A DNA stretch of 64,000 nt from Scolanthus callimorphus (Eukaryota > Cnidaria > Anthozoa > Actiniaria > Edwardsiidae): NCBI GenBank assembly GCA_033964015.1, contig CM066922.1, positions 1,318,856-1,382,855 of the forward strand. Direction: 5' to 3'. The translations under genes were made by a program, and so were the position numbers. Positions within the stretch are counted from its first letter, which is position 1, and every line of letters starts with the position of its first letter. The notes below the pieces were generated by a model, which worked only from the letters and a program-made list of their open reading frames with translations, was not told the DNA's origin and did not search any database. Shown one piece after another: positions 54,981 through 64,000 of the stretch.

Positions 54981-55215
54981 GTGCCCCCTAGAGTTGAATA
55001 TTCAATTCATTATTCCATTAAAGATTTTGAATTTTTAAATACAATATTGAAAATTATAAAATGTCCAAATTTTTATTTCCAAATATGTAATTGTTCACCC
55101 AGATTACTTATTTAAATTCAAAAATGTTCAATGTTGAATTGAACATCACATTTTTGGATTGAATAATGAAATCAATAATGGAACAGTAAATTGAATATTC
55201 AACTATAGGGGGCAC
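54981..55215. mobile_element. 235-bp AT-rich inverted-repeat element
   Basis: Ends GTGCCCCCTA..TAGGGGGCAC followed by GTTGAATATTCAATT and its complement; the interior is AT-rich and also self-complementary (AATGTTCAATGTTGAATTGA). No target duplication is evident. It is a small MITE, able to form a long hairpin. Confidence 0.7.
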
Positions 55216-55351
55216 GCTTTATGTCTTTTGACTGTAATAGGTGGCCACTTAATAGAGATACCACTGTACTTAAAAAATGTTGACAATAATTAACATTGAA
55301 TTAAATGTAGTGTACCACGAAAATGTGCATTGGTCATGTTTTACAAGTCGT

Positions 55352-56653
55352 CTACCCGATAGAAATTATAGGGTCTTGAAACATGACTAAGAAACAACAA
55401 ACAGTAAAAATCTGATTAGCAGATCCATGCATTGTAACTGGGATGGAGCGATCAAAAATAGCAAAACTTTTAACTCCACTTATAAATCGTTCAACTTGAA
55501 TGCGCTGTGAGGCAATTTTCTGGTTGACACACACCTGGTTGGCTGTAAATTGCTATTTATCCTCCAAGGAAATGGGTATGTTTAAGTCTACCCCAAGTGG
55601 GTCAAGGTAGTCCCTGATTGTGAATCCCTTGTCTGCCATCAATTGATCACCAGAGTCCCAAAACTTGGGATTAAGGATCCCAGAGCGGTATGTTATTTCC
55701 CTGTCAGAAACAGATCCAGGAAAGAGTTCAGAGACAAAAGATAGACTACCAGATGGAGTAACAGATATCAGTGCCTTGTAGGTGTTATGATGCTTGTAGT
55801 CGGAATACATGACAGATCTCAGGTAGAGGGACTCTGGTGCTTCCACAAAGATTTCAGTGCAGTCGATCTTAGCTCTTGTTCTGGGGAAGGAAGATTTGAA
55901 AGAAGAAGGCATGGTTGCATTTATTTGCTCTCTAGTTGGCCATATTGGCAATGTGGTAAATCTGAGATAAAGGTAGTTCAGCCAAGTGCACACACACCGG
56001 GAAACAGTGGCATCAGAACAGTTGAATAGCCAAGCTAAATGTGTATTGGTAAAACCACGTCTGAGTTTCAGTAATGTCATGAGTAATTGATCATGAGGAC
56101 ATATTAATCTAGGTCTCCCAAACCCATCTGGATTACTTTTAGAGCCTTTTTGCACTACATTCTCTCCATTATCACCCACTTCAAGGAACTCTAGACAAAT
56201 TCTCATTCTGTTATAGTCTGGAAAGCCTGTATAGTGGTGACATAGGTTATCGTTTTCCTCTATTACATGTACTCCAAACGTTTGTGCTTTAACCCGCAGT
56301 TCTGCCTTTTCCAATTTATTTTCCAGCTGTATGATTTTACTTTTCAGAGACTTGTTTTCTTCAGCTACAGACAAGTGATAAGACTTCAGTGCAATAGAAG
56401 CTAGACAAAATAGAGATTTGGGTTGAAAAGTAGGCAGAGAAGATGATTCTGAAGTAGTGCTTTCCATTTTAAGTTTTTTTTGGCTTGAAGTGAATTTCAA
56501 ATCTCGGTGTTGGTGGTCGTCGTTTTTTTCCTGGTGATGATTTATTTGAGCTAGTTGAACTGCTTGTGACTTTAATGGGTGAGCTTCCTGGCTTTGAATT
56601 CCATCGCCGACCACCAGGAACTTTTGTGATATCATCTTGGTTGAAGTGGACAT
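55352..56653 (-). pseudogene. DDE transposase, IS4EU/ISL2EU-like (DDE_Tnp_4)
   Basis: ATG 56653. Residues 1-110: Gln/His- and Ser-rich, then a coiled coil (ENKSLKSKIIQLENKLEKAE). Then FYTGFPDY-like and LLMTLLKLRRGFTNTHLAWL with a helix-turn-helix (LFNCSDATVSRCV). The catalytic core has KIDCTEIFVEAP (first Asp), YKHHNTYKALISVTP, FVSELFPGSVSDREIT and QLMADKGFTIRDYL (second Asp). A TAG stop at 55553-55555 comes before the catalytic Glu, which lies in the same frame beyond it (RIQVERFISG, about 55490). Hence one nonsense change separates a 366-residue N-part from a short C-part. It faces the RecQ gene head to head, 345 bp between ATGs. Confidence 0.75.
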
Positions 56654-56998
56654 GGCATATCTTTGTTAGCCTCCTCCACAGGCGCCTCTCTCTCTAACCG
56701 CTCTCAGAACAACGGAAAAGTGAAACCGGAAGCGGCTGTGGCGAGAACCGGAACCGGAAACAGCGGGAGAGAGGGGGAAAAGAAGAGAGAGACGCCTGCC
56801 ATATATCGACAACATCGACCACATCTGCGCATATTTTCTGCGCATGCCAATTTCAACTAACCAGGGAACCGAAGTAAATTTTGTCACGTCAAACTATTCT
56901 CAACTGGGGGTAGGAAGTAGATTTTTGTCATGTCAAAATATTATGACTGGGGAAGGGAAAATATAGTTTGTCGAAATTTATCACACTTTGAAAGAAAC

Positions 56999-58930
56999 AT
57001 GGCGGCCGGTCAAAATGTCCAAGCTTTATTGACGAAACTCGCTTCTCTTCCTCCGCTTGATTCAAATTCGTTTCAAAGTTATCGAGTTAGAAACAGTGGT
57101 CTGGAAGTGAACGTGAATGCAAGCTCTACATTTGAGGCAGCCGTTAAAATGGGTTTTCTCTTGAAAGAACTCGACATCGTGAAGCCGTCAACACTGGTGG
57201 TTGTCGTTCGAGAACATGGAGATAGCTTTCACTATTGTGTAAGAGAAGATGGAGACGTTGTAGCGGTTCAGCTAACAGAAAAATTTGTGAAGGATACAGA
57301 GGACGAAGCATTGTTGGAGCAAGAACAAGAACGAGTCGATTCTACGAATCAGCCCTTTGGCTTTGTTGATCTTCCAAATGCGGACGCGGAACTTGTAGAT
57401 CGAACTCTACGTTCTTACTTTGGCCACGATTCCTTCAGGCCTCTTCAGAAAGAAACCATCCTAAGTTCAATGAGCGGGAAGCACGTTTTAACAGTGGTAG
57501 GAACAGGAGGTGGCAAGACGCTCATGTATCTGCTACCAGCTGTACTTGCTTCGTAGCCGACGCTGGTGATAACACCGATCAAGTCTCTTGTAGACGACTC
57601 CCTTCAGCGTTGCATCAACCTTGGAATTTCTGCCTCCAGATTTACGGGAGATGTCCCGCAAAACATCCGAGAAGAGCAACTCAATAAACTTGCAGAATAC
57701 AGGGTGATATTCACGACTCCAGAATGCTTGGCGGCGGGGGAACCACTTCGTTTAGCTGTGGATAGTTTAATTTCCGCAGAAAAACTAGAAAGACTTGTAT
57801 TCGACGAGGCTCATACCATTTCCACGTGGGGAAATACTTTCAGGCCTGTTTATAAAGAAGTGTGTGAAAGCTTGGCTAAAGCAGGCTGCACAAACTTACT
57901 GCTCAGCGCTACTGTACCTAGCAGGGTGGAAAGAGATCTAAAAAGCACTTTCGGTGAATTCACCACTTACCGGAAGACTGTTTACCGTGATAATCTATAT
58001 TTGGAGGTCGTAGAGCGATCTGGCAAGTTTTATGACGATTTAGCAGCATATGTCGGAGAGTATGAAAGAACGGGGGCCAGTGGAATTATCTATTGTGTTT
58101 TACCACATGATGTTTCTAATATACATTCAGAACTACATAAACGAGGGATAAATGCTGTAAAGTACCATGGTCGACTTTCAGAGGAAGTTAAAGTTGCAAG
58201 TTACAACAAGTGGATGAATGGTGAGGTAAAGCTGATTGTGGCAAATTCTTCCTTCGGTATGGGGATTGACAAACCCGATGTGAGGTATGTGATCCATGCT
58301 AAAATGCCTACTGGCATTGATGAGTACTACCAGCAATGTGGAAGAGCAGGACGTGATGGCCTTCCCTCAACATGCCGCCTCTATTACAGTCATTCTGACA
58401 AGAATTCTCTCTATAAACTGTTCCAGCAGCAAAGTAATGACCAACATGGTAACCTAAATGACTTAATAGTTATGCTAGAAGACCCTGTACAATGCCGCCA
58501 TAAGCAAGTCATGAACTATTTTGGAGAAAAACAGGACAGCTTTGTTTGTTTGACAAACTGTGATAATTGCAAGCTTCGTGGCACATACCAACTCACAGAT
58601 GGCACTTCGGATGCACTGAAAGTTGTACAGGCAATGATTCAGCTGAGTGGTGTAGACATAACATTTAAGCAACTGAAACTTTTTTTAGCTGGAAGTAATC
58701 AGAAAAGTATCTCTCATCTCCATGAATATTCTACTTTTGGCACCCTAAAGAAGAAATTCTCACCAGTGTCTTTGCTCGATAAGTTTTTACATTTGTTAAT
58801 TATGGAGGAGGTTTTAGCAGAAAAGGTGCATAGGAAAGGGAGCAGCCTATCTGTTGAAGCTGCCCTTGGCACTAAAGCTCATGCGGTCATGGAGTTTAGC
58901 CTCAACCTAATGAAATATGAAAAAGTTTGA
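56999..58930 (+). pseudogene. RecQ-family DNA helicase, one in-frame stop
   Basis: Start chosen at ATG 56999 (AACATGGCGG context; the frame is also open upstream to 56930). An N-terminal module of about 135 residues is followed by LRSYFGHDSFRPLQKETI, Walker A VVGTGGGKTLMYLLP (about 57497-57540), a TAG stop at 57554-57556, then TPIKSLVDDSLQRC, VFDEAHTISTWGNTF (DEAH box, about 57796), LLLSATVP, SSFGMGIDKPDVRYVIHAK and QQCGRAGRDGLPSTC, a Cys-rich RecQ-C zinc region (CRHKQVMNYFG, CLTNCDNCK) and a winged-helix-like end. It has no introns, unlike normal animal RecQ genes, suggesting mobile or retroposed origin. Apart from the stop, all helicase motifs are in one frame. Confidence 0.85.
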
Positions 58931-59721
58931 AAAATATGTTCCATTATAAATATACAGCCAGTATGTTTTATTCTTATAATTTTTGAATTGTTGTGAAAAA
59001 GAACTTTCTTTTGTTGTTTGTTGTGAAAGAAACTTTCTTTTTGTAAATCATAACAAAACAAACTATATAGGTACATAGCAATGTGTGATTCTGTAAATAG
59101 AAGTTGCCCATACATTTTTTTAATGTCAGGCAATGCAAAAAGGCTTAGACAACCATTTTATTGGACATTAAAAAATAGAAGGATAAGTGATTGAAATTTC
59201 AACATCCCTTTTAGGCATGTTGCCTATAACCCTTTTGTGCAAGGTTCAGCATATTATTTTGTAAATAACAGAATTTTGAAGTTTTTGAAATACGTGATAT
59301 TGCAAAAAAATTTTTTATAAATGTTAGGTTTACAGAAAGAATAATGATAGATACATTTAGTAAGATACATTATGGTGAAAAGAAATTTCTATTTTTAATC
59401 TTTACATATGCACGGGCACTAAAAATGTTATCCAAAATGGCGGTCAGTGAGTCATGTGACATCATTACCATGGCAACAACAACTTAAGGTAAATCAGAAT
59501 TCCAAAACGTGTTTGTGGGCCAAATTTGAAAGATTTTCGTTGAAAAATAATGAAGTTACCAAAAAGCAGTCCCTCGTTTTAGAGCCATGCCTTAATGCCA
59601 CTGAGCTTGCTTTTAAATAAATGATTTAAATTTATAATTGATATGCATGTTGATATTTGTCTTGTAGGGGGCTTTCTTTTCTATCACAGTAAACCAAGTC
59701 TACAAGTCTATTTTCCCTTTT
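58931..59721. other. No recognised gene
   Basis: AT-rich spacer between the convergent helicase and ankyrin genes. Includes a short tandem pair GTTGTGAAAAAGAACTTTCT / GTTGTGAAAGAAACTTTCT near 58990-59035. Confidence 0.4.
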
Positions 59722-61446
59722 TCAAAGCATGTCATTTGGATACTTCCTTTGAAGAAATCCAGAAAATTCTACTTTAGCCTTTTTGTCTCCTTTCTCATAA
59801 GCATTCAGGTACTTCGCAGGCACCTTGTCACCAGGCTTGCACTTCACATCACCCCAGGGATACTTCAGCACAGTTGTGCGCTCCTTGTCTTCAAACCATC
59901 CTTCGTTCAATGCAAACTGTGCAACTTTCAACTGGTCGTAAGTTGAGCTTGGCTTCTTATGCTTTCTCGTTGAGTGCAGATCAAAAGCTTCCCTGCTTTT
60001 GTACATTGACCTGTTCATTTCCAGCAAATTGGCACTGCACGACATTAATTCCACCATGTTGAACGATGATTGCGCAGAAGCAAATTGCTTAATTGGCCTG
60101 ACCAGGAAGTCCTCAACCCATTCATCCCCAGCTAACTGCCTTCCCATTTTCCCATCAAGGTTTATCGTGCGATTTTGCTGATAAAGCTTCCTAAAGGCCA
60201 GTGGCCACTTAGCAATACTGTTGACAATTTGCGTGAATGCTTCATCTTTGTAGTTGGTTTTACCCACTGCCAAATAGAGTGCTGGTAAAAGCATCCAGAC
60301 ACCTTCAATCGCGATCCCGTTTCCATGTCTTACTGACTCCTTGTACCATCGGGTGATTGGGACAAGCTCGTTTACTATCTGGGAATGGTACAAAAATTGC
60401 GCATCATTTAGGGAGCAGTGATTGATCCATTCATCTAGTTTCTTTAACAAGATCCCATTGTGAGACTGCGTCTGTTCAAAACATGTCTGAAGTTCCGAGA
60501 CTGTCGGGAAAAACGCCGATTGCTGGAAAGTTTTTATCATAGCAACAGAGAGGCCACCGTCGTAGTCCAACAATGCCTCTTCATTGTTATTGTAGTTATT
60601 TTCTTTAAACTTGTTTTTGCCAAACGATAGGGGATTAACAGTTGGGCGTTTCATGACATTTTCTGTAACATGCCAAAAGCCACCATGACCAGCGATCCTT
60701 GCTATCGACTCATTTAGATAGCCACGATTGTGAAAGTCCCCTCCACCGGGTGTATGGCATGCATACAAATCAGGGCACTGACTGGCGCAACTCTGTATTG
60801 TCACTGTGTTTTTCTGATCACCCACGTTGATATTGAGTGCGCGCCCGAAGTTCGCACCTGGAGTCACTTCCGATTCAGCACTGCCAGGTTTAGCGCTGGA
60901 TTCCATGTCAACATCCATAGTCGTGTCTCTAAATAACAAAGCTACATTTCGGATTATTTCCTTTTCCTCTTTAATTTTCTCCCTCACCAATGTCTCTAGA
61001 ACAGAGTCCTCTTTCACGATAGTAATTTCCAAAGGCGGAATTGTATCTTGATAGAATGTGTCACAAACTGAGGCACCGTACTCTATCAGATATCTCGCGG
61101 TGTTCGAATGTCCCATATGTAAAGCAAGAGTGAGTGGTGTTTGTCCAATTCCATCTAGCGAATTAATATTTGCGCTAGCATTTACAAGGGCACTTACCAA
61201 TCGAGTGTTACCATTTAGTGCCGCAAGATGCAAAACGTCGCGCTCGTACTGGTCGACCGCATCGACCCAAGACTCTTTCAGAGCTAAAACTTTCTCTGTT
61301 AGAGATCTTCCAGAAGACAAAGAAGCAACACCTCGAAGTGTATCAAACACGGCCTTGATTCTCTTATCTAATTCTTTGTTAAAACTTGCAATACCAATCT
61401 TTTCGCGTAGCTCTTTCCAAGATAGTTTCGAGAATTCGGATGACAT
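59722..61446 (-). CDS. Ankyrin-repeat protein with a large uncharacterised C-terminal domain, 574 aa
   Basis: Intact single-exon frame from ATG 61446. Residues about 70-150 hold ankyrin repeats (DVLHLAALNGNTRLVSALVN, then GQTPLTLALHMGHSNTARYL). An acidic/helical linker with LVREKIKEEKEIIRNVALLF follows. The C-terminal 300 residues are globular with blocks such as GNGIAIEGVWMLLPALYLAV, AKWPLAFRKLYQQNRTINL and YKSREAFDLHSTRKHKKPS. I do not recognise a catalytic motif. The absence of introns and the mobile surroundings suggest a multicopy, possibly transposon-borne gene; a cellular gene is also possible. It converges on the RecQ gene. Confidence 0.6.
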   Translation of the reverse strand: MSSEFSKLSWKELREKIGIASFNKELDKRIKAVFDTLRGVASLSSGRSLTEKVLALKESWVDAVDQYERDVLHLAALNGNTRLVSALVNASANINSLDGIGQTPLTLALHMGHSNTARYLIEYGASVCDTFYQDTIPPLEITIVKEDSVLETLVREKIKEEKEIIRNVALLFRDTTMDVDMESSAKPGSAESEVTPGANFGRALNINVGDQKNTVTIQSCASQCPDLYACHTPGGGDFHNRGYLNESIARIAGHGGFWHVTENVMKRPTVNPLSFGKNKFKENNYNNNEEALLDYDGGLSVAMIKTFQQSAFFPTVSELQTCFEQTQSHNGILLKKLDEWINHCSLNDAQFLYHSQIVNELVPITRWYKESVRHGNGIAIEGVWMLLPALYLAVGKTNYKDEAFTQIVNSIAKWPLAFRKLYQQNRTINLDGKMGRQLAGDEWVEDFLVRPIKQFASAQSSFNMVELMSCSANLLEMNRSMYKSREAFDLHSTRKHKKPSSTYDQLKVAQFALNEGWFEDKERTTVLKYPWGDVKCKPGDKVPAKYLNAYEKGDKKAKVEFSGFLQRKYPNDML

Positions 61447-62803
61447 GTTTATACTTTACACAGTCATGACAGATTCCCCATGTGCTACCACAGGTATCCC
61501 ATTATTCAGGGACATCACGCCAACTTTCCCAAATAAAAAAAACGGAAACGTCGTATTACGAACAACTCGGCCATCTGCATGATATATTTATAATATAGGT
61601 ACGATATAACGCGCGCTCTGATTGGTCCAAATCTATGTCTACAACAATTTTTCAAAACCCCTAATGGACGTTTAAATGACACTGCGGCAAAAACGCAGTT
61701 CACATGCTGTTCACTGACCTGTGAAAAGAAGACAATTGAAAAAATCTACATAACAGCGAACAAATATTTTGACTTTAAACCAGAATTTTCGCCTCGGGTG
61801 CAAGCCTTAAATTGCGAGGTGCAATTTATTCTAGTTGCTCTGCAACGTTTTCCATATTTCCAAGAGATATCTTTGTTATGTATGATTATTTCTTTGTTTT
61901 CATTTCACAGGAAGCGAATCTTTAGCGCATGGCAAATGCGTTTTGCCGCGGTGTTCGTTTAGACCTCAGTTGAAGACAGAGGGAGTTAAGGCCTAGGATA
62001 GGGGATATTAGTTTTCCAACATATATCACTCTGTTTATGGAATATCGAGTTGGTGTTTCGCCCAAAGGTCGCTATCGGGTATCTCGTCATTTTGGGTATT
62101 GTGACACAAAATTTGCCTGGTCACGTGACCTCCAACAGCGAAAAATGACGTTTTAAAATGGGGTGGCAAAATTCGACTAAGAAAAATATCTTTTAGCAGA
62201 TTTGTGTTGTACTTGAATAACTTGATGAGAATCTGTTTGGACTGCTGGGATATTTTATTGTTATCTACGTGAAAATCTCGTAATCAAGGTGTGAGAAACA
62301 GGTCACGTGACCTGTTTTAGTTAATATCTCTAGATAAACACATGACAGTCTCCAAACAGATTCTTGAAGAGCACCATCAACGTCATTTTTTCAGATAAAA
62401 TGCAATTTTCTTAATAGAAACATGCTCCATTTTAAGAAAACGATTTTATCTTTATCTGTTCACGTGACCACTTCCACCCGCTCGGAGTCAATAACCCTTT
62501 CAAATTTGTGTAGATCCGGGATATAAATTGTGTGACAAAAGATGAGTATGTATGATTCAAACAAACTCGAGATACGAAATTTCAAAAATTGGCCTAATTT
62601 GCCCGTCCCTACAGGCCTTAACACCCTCGAGAATCAGCTACCCACCCTGGATTTTTGTTTGTTTATGGTGCGAAAACGAAAGAGTGATTGGAAAATGTTG
62701 TGTTCTGTCGCACCACAGGTCTTTCCTTCCTTTAATAGCATTGTTTTTTTCATTTCAATAAGGGTTTTTCTTCTCTACTGGCACAAAAACATCATAGATC
62801 ATA
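61447..62803. other. No recognised gene
   Basis: Includes several GGTCACGTGACC-like E-box palindromes (GTCACGTGAC at about 62123, GGTCACGTGACC at 62303-62314, CACGTGACC at about 62462) but no exon I can support. Confidence 0.4.
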
Positions 62804-62951
62804 ATTCGCCTTTGTCAAAAGGCAGCCATCTTGAATTTTCTAATACAGCGAAGCAGGCATGAAAGCGAGGCCAGGCGTGTTAGCTCACCCAGAGGCATAG
62901 TCATTTCTATAAGAAAAAATCCAAGATGGCTGCCGTGTTGCAAAGGCGAAT
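62804..62951. repeat. Hairpin with ~40-bp arms
   Basis: ATTCGCCTTTG..GGCAGCCATCTTG at 62804-62833 matches the complement of CCAAGATGGCTGCCG..CAAAGGCGAAT at 62921-62951. Probably a small MITE or facing repeat ends. Confidence 0.55.
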
Positions 62952-63314
62952 AGACACCACATGATGACTACTCTCAGGGAAAACATTCTGTTTTGTTTTC
63001 CATCTCTTTAGGAAAACAAAACCCAATGTTCCCCCAATGAACAGTCATTTCACTCTTCCACCAAGTGGGCTTATCTTCTATTGTTTAATACATTCGCATT
63101 GTGTTGCTTACACAAATGTCTTCAATAATATAATAATACAACTTACAGTAAATAATTCTGGAATTCTCAGATCCATCTGATATTGTTTGTTTTAACTAAA
63201 ATATAATCACTATATCATACAGTACATAATATATATAGAAGCTCATGTTGTGGCAGTCTCCTTTTGTGGCAAACCTAGCATACAGAAACCACAAACATGG
63301 TAATAATATCAAAA
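62952..63314. other. No recognised gene
   Basis: AT-rich; likely 3' UTR and flank of the gene at 63315. Confidence 0.4.
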
Positions 63315-63866
63315 TCAGGCATCATCATTTTCAACAACATCAACATCATCTACAATGTCACTATCCACAACCTCAAACTGTACCTCGTCTACAGCCTGGT
63401 GTCTCAGGATGTGTTCATACTGGCTTTGTTGTACTTTGTGCTGTTCTATAGCTTTCAAGAATGCATAACGCTGATATGCTTTCTGAAGATCAAAGTCTTT
63501 GCCACTCTTTTTCAGAGGTAAATACTTTTTTGCTTTGTTTGATTGAAAACCAAACTCATCTGAGAATAAAGCTAAATTGCTAGCTGTCCCAACAATGGTG
63601 CACTGGTTTTCATGTGAAAGTGGAAGGGGGTAAATTTCAGTCTTGACTCGTGACTGTTCAGGGAAATCCTCACCCTCAGGAGGGACATCAATTCTAAAAG
63701 TCGTAGCTGGTTCCACAGATTCTTGTCCTTTCAGTTCATCAATTGATGCATTTTTTATCTCATCCTTTGTCATCTGCACACAATTCAATGCAAGCTCAAG
63801 TTTCTGTAGCTTATTCCTTTCCTTGTAGTTTACCCATCTTTGAAACTGGTCTTTGTTACATTCTGC
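63315..63866 (-). CDS. Terminal exon of an unidentified minus-strand gene
   Basis: A frame of about 180 codons starts after a plausible acceptor (TTGCAG at about 63867-63872), reads CNKDQFQRWVNYKERNKLQK, includes FGFQSNKAKKYLPLKKSGKD and KAYQRYAFLKAIEQHKVQQS (helical), and ends in an acidic tail DSDIVDDVDVVENDDA with TGA at 63315. Upstream exons lie outside the window. No domain assigned. Confidence 0.5.
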   Translation of the reverse strand, partial: AECNKDQFQRWVNYKERNKLQKLELALNCVQMTKDEIKNASIDELKGQESVEPATTFRIDVPPEGEDFPEQSRVKTEIYPLPLSHENQCTIVGTASNLALFSDEFGFQSNKAKKYLPLKKSGKDFDLQKAYQRYAFLKAIEQHKVQQSQYEHILRHQAVDEVQFEVVDSDIVDDVDVVENDDA

Positions 63867-64000
63867 AACATAATTGAAATCGATGTTTAAAGTAATTCAA
63901 TACCTATTTCTTTTTGAGAAGGAAGGTAAGCATCCTCGGAGACCCAGGGGATAGTAAACCAGGCATGTGTTGGCGAAGGGAGAGGGGGAATGAAAACCTT

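Noticed and set aside
58475..58672. Minus-strand frame within the helicase
   Set aside because: Shadow of the RecQ coding frame.

Overview
This window looks like repeat-rich accessory DNA from an invertebrate metazoan, most likely a cnidarian and probably an anthozoan (coral or sea anemone). I infer this from spliceosomal introns with GT..AG ends, a tRNA-derived SINE, a Penelope-like element with a hammerhead-like ribozyme, BEL/Pao and Polinton elements, YqaJ/SWIM and DDE transposon genes, and many MITEs. No single gene fixes the species. I see no prokaryotic operon, rRNA gene or CRISPR array.

Layout. 1-5.4 kb: a 13-bp minisatellite, a palindrome-rich (ATGACGTCAT) satellite, a MITE nested in a second MITE nested in that satellite, a Harbinger-type MITE, one candidate first exon and a tandem repeat. 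6.6-14.2 kb: a chain of small minus-strand exons with good splice sites, including a 51-nt exon present three times, broken up by inverted-repeat elements (7620-9410, 9420-10283, 11534-11945). 14.8-27.3 kb: a degenerate minus-strand gene encoding zinc-binding, PIN/FEN-nuclease-like and C-terminal cysteine-cluster segments. It is cut by an internally deleted BEL/Pao retrotransposon (17089-22709, 5-bp target duplication AACGG), whose 5' LTR in turn carries a 737-bp hAT-type MITE. 28.8-30.8 kb: a 3'-truncated Penelope-like element with a hammerhead ribozyme just upstream of its ORFs.

31.1-49.4 kb is the most striking region. A Tc1/mariner-like element bounded by TA and by long inverted repeats carries a transposase and an intact SAM/zinc-knuckle gene. 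A 13.5-kb Polinton/Maverick (adintovirus-like endogenous DNA element, 34163-47701, 213-bp terminal inverted repeats, 6-bp target duplication TTAGCA) sits inside that transposase gene; the transposase frame resumes exactly across the single target site. The Polinton has plus-strand PolB, packaging ATPase and two small late genes, converging on minus-strand protease, major capsid, core protein, minor capsid, integrase and a Cys-rich gene. Protease, major capsid and core genes are open. PolB, ATPase, minor capsid, integrase and one late gene carry single-base shifts or stops, and PolB has lost one catalytic Asp. A Tc1-type MITE is inserted in a PolB intron.

51.6-61.5 kb: a SAP-SWIM-YqaJ nuclease gene, a DDE transposase (IS4EU/ISL2EU-like), a RecQ-family helicase divergent from the transposase, and a large ankyrin protein. 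This could be one multi-gene transposon or a chance neighbourhood. The window ends in the last exon of another minus-strand gene.

Many breaks are one-base losses in or next to homopolymer runs, so some may be assembly errors rather than true decay.
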